Origin: Saccharibacillus sp. JS10
Lineage (GTDB): Bacteria > Bacillota > Bacilli > Paenibacillales > Paenibacillaceae
Assembly: GCF_024436065.1 (NCBI RefSeq)
Contig: NZ_JANFNS010000005.1
Location: 62,001-126,000, forward strand
Direction: 5' to 3'
DNA length: 64,000 nt
The translations under genes were made by a program, and so were the position numbers. Under the pieces are notes generated by a model. The model saw only the letters and a list, made by a program, of their open reading frames with translations. It was not told the origin of the DNA and did no database searches. Shown in pieces: positions 62,444 to 64,000 of this stretch; within the stretch, counting starts at the first letter, position 1; each line of letters opens with the position of its first letter.

Positions 62444-64000
62444 GCTGTGCCTCCTTTTCCGAATGGGGATACCGCACCTCGACCAAAGTTCCTTGATCGG
62501 CTCCGGCACTATGTACGGTGATCCCGTAGTTTCCTCCATACAGCAACCGTAACCGTTCGTGTACGCTGCGCAGCCCAAACCCTTTTTCGCCGCCTGTTTC
62601 TTGTGCGCTATCACTTAGTCGTTCGTTAAGCTTCTGAAGCGATTCTGCCGTGATGCCTCGTCCATTGTCACGAACACGTACCACAATATCGTCATCTTCC
62701 CCATCTACGAAAATCACAATTAGATTATCTTCATCACGGCTACGTATGCCATGCACGATATAGTTTTCAACAATCGGCTGTACGGATAATCGCGGCACTT
62801 CCATATGGGTCAGTGCAGGGTCGATTTGAATATCGTACGCAAGGCGGTCTTTGTACCGGATTCGAAATAGCTCCAGATATAGACGACAAGCTTCCAGTTC
62901 GTCGTGTAACGTATGTTTTTCTTTTTGCTGCACAAAGCTTTTGAACAACATCGACAAACTATAGATCATTTCTCCGACGTCTTTGGCGCCTTGAGACACG
63001 GCACGCATACGGATCACTTCCAGCGTATTATACAAAAAATGCGGATTCACTCTTGCTTGCAGAGCAGCAAGTTCAGTCCGTTTTTGCTTAATATCCGCTT
63101 TGTATACACGGTCGATATATACGTTCAATTCGTCTAACATATCGTCGAAGCCACTCGAAATCTGTCCCAGTTCATCGTCTTTGCGATCGTTCAGACGGCT
63201 TTTCAGATCACCCCGCTTTACTCGCTGAGTTAATCGAATAATCCGCTTCGTGCGCTTCGCAAAACTGAAAATGAATAAAGACGGAACAAGGATCGCAAAT
63301 ACGATACAAAGCGCTCCGATTGTGATAATCGTTCGTTGCAGACTTCGATAGGATTGCGCGGCAGTCTCACGGCTCATCGTGCCAGCTACCGTGTAACCGC
63401 CAGACGTGGAAGCCAATTTATTGAGATATACGCCGTCTACCGTAGAAGGTCCGGAAGAATTTACATCGTAAATTTCATTTAATTGCTCTGTATAAGGAAA
63501 CCGCTTGCCCGTATATCGGTTGGCTGTATCGAATAACACTTCGCCATCCGCAGAAAGTACCGAGATTTCGCCTTTGAACTCTTTTTCGTAAGCCGTAAGT
63601 GCATTCCACAATCGCTCGGAGTCGAACCAGACGGTCATTTGCCCTAAATTTTTAAGCGTCTGTTTATCGTTAACCGGCATCGTCACCGAATATAGATTTT
63701 CTCCAGAAACGCCAACGGCACGACTGACCCATTCATTCGGCTCCGCTACATTCGTGTTTTCGATCGCCATAGCATCCGGCACATACGATTCAGACGCATT
63801 GACGGTAATCGCGCGGAACTCTCCGCTATTGCTATACGCATACAATACTTGCTGCTCACTGCTGTATAAAATAAGCGCTTCGATATCTCCGCGACTCGCG
63901 AGTACATTTTCGATATAGCTTTTGGCATTCGCCGAATCGATTCCCGTTTCTGCATACCGATCAAGCCGATAACGTACATATTCAGGATAAGGCTGAAGCA
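62418..64000 (-). CDS. sensor histidine kinase (YesM-like), 5' end outside the window
   Basis: The frame is open from 62418 to the window edge (at least 527 residues); the N-terminal part with the first membrane segment lies beyond 64000. Visible: an extracytoplasmic Cache-like sensor region (SYIENVLASRGDIEALILYS, YSVTMPVNDKQTLKNLGQMT, ISVLSADGEVLFDTANRYTG), membrane segment 2 (TIITIGALCIVFAILVPSLF), HAMP (RLTQRVKRGDLKSRLNDRKD), His-kinase domain with LQARVNPHFLYNTLEVIRM, and HATPase with VRVRDNGRGITAESL and GFGLRSVHERLRLLYG. TTG at 63845 is not the start. It presumably senses the oligosaccharide directly or through the binding protein. Confidence 0.93.
   Translation of the reverse strand, partial: LQPYPEYVRYRLDRYAETGIDSANAKSYIENVLASRGDIEALILYSSEQQVLYAYSNSGEFRAITVNASESYVPDAMAIENTNVAEPNEWVSRAVGVSGENLYSVTMPVNDKQTLKNLGQMTVWFDSERLWNALTAYEKEFKGEISVLSADGEVLFDTANRYTGKRFPYTEQLNEIYDVNSSGPSTVDGVYLNKLASTSGGYTVAGTMSRETAAQSYRSLQRTIITIGALCIVFAILVPSLFIFSFAKRTKRIIRLTQRVKRGDLKSRLNDRKDDELGQISSGFDDMLDELNVYIDRVYKADIKQKRTELAALQARVNPHFLYNTLEVIRMRAVSQGAKDVGEMIYSLSMLFKSFVQQKEKHTLHDELEACRLYLELFRIRYKDRLAYDIQIDPALTHMEVPRLSVQPIVENYIVHGIRSRDEDNLIVIFVDGEDDDIVVRVRDNGRGITAESLQKLNERLSDSAQETGGEKGFGLRSVHERLRLLYGGNYGITVHSAGADQGTLVEVRYPHSEKEAQHVQRIVGR

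Noticed and set aside
63746-63979. Separate 77-codon minus-strand gene at the right edge
   Set aside because: It is in another frame from the sensor kinase, whose own frame is open without interruption to the window edge and encodes a continuous sensor domain.
1-64000. tRNA, rRNA, CRISPR or transposon genes
   Set aside because: Both strands were read for typical motifs (tRNA T-arm, regular repeat-spacer arrays, DDE transposase or integrase motifs); none was found.

Overview
The window looks like a chromosomal segment of a Paenibacillus-type member of the Bacillales. The grounds are purine-rich Shine-Dalgarno sites before almost every gene, mid-GC codon use, Lpl-type sugar ABC transporters governed by a YesM/YesN-like pair, SLH and PepSY export proteins, and rho-independent terminators with long U tracts. 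There are no rRNA or tRNA genes, CRISPR arrays, transposases or phage genes that I can see. The genus is an inference from gene style, not from a marker gene.

Layout. 1-1223: a c-di-GMP-I riboswitch in front of a secreted TIM-barrel-like protein. 1286-7453: a complete (deoxy)nucleoside catabolic operon, deoC-cdd-nupC-deoB-deoD-pdp, behind a DeoR-type operator and ending at a strong terminator. 7557-10463: a two-gene unit of an HSP90-like ATPase and a helical-repeat protein. 10464-13696: a visibly AT-rich insert with two minus-strand exported proteins, a gene remnant and about 0.9 kb without genes. 13697-18893: an SLH protein, then an OmpR-type two-component system with two PepSY proteins (YkoGHIJ-like). 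19063-26855: a Fur-boxed siderophore-binding lipoprotein, DUF554, a PPP phosphatase, a TerD-vWA protein with two odd small neighbours, a ZIP transporter, and a HTH regulator with an MFS exporter. 26915-31641: a BcrAB-like ABC transporter, an exported protein and a two-component system. 31849-37000: an orphan SMI1/KNR4 protein, a DHA2 MFS pump, FabV and a chemotaxis receptor. 37188-38378: an M20 amidohydrolase. 38497-40829: a second AT-rich insert carrying an AAA ATPase and a HEPN-like protein, the best candidate here for an undescribed defence system. 40984-46836: MFS, amino-acid permease, two orphan immunity-like proteins and a lipoprotein. 47082-64000: a mannoside/glycan utilisation locus, with sensor kinase and AraC-type regulator upstream of binding protein, two permeases, GH3, GH38, GH125 and a large clan GH-A enzyme.

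How the parts work together. The deo operon imports nucleosides, deaminates cytidine, phosphorolyses nucleosides, isomerises (deoxy)ribose-1-phosphate and splits deoxyribose-5-phosphate, feeding central metabolism. The glycan locus senses an extracellular oligosaccharide, imports it through the binding protein and the two permeases, and trims it with cytoplasmic enzymes; GH38 plus GH125 points to alpha-mannosides such as mannan or high-mannose N-glycan fragments. Two further two-component systems sit beside their probable output genes (PepSY proteins; ABC exporter). Most gene blocks are separated by bidirectional terminators. Two copies of a structured intergenic repeat occur, one inside the deo operon.
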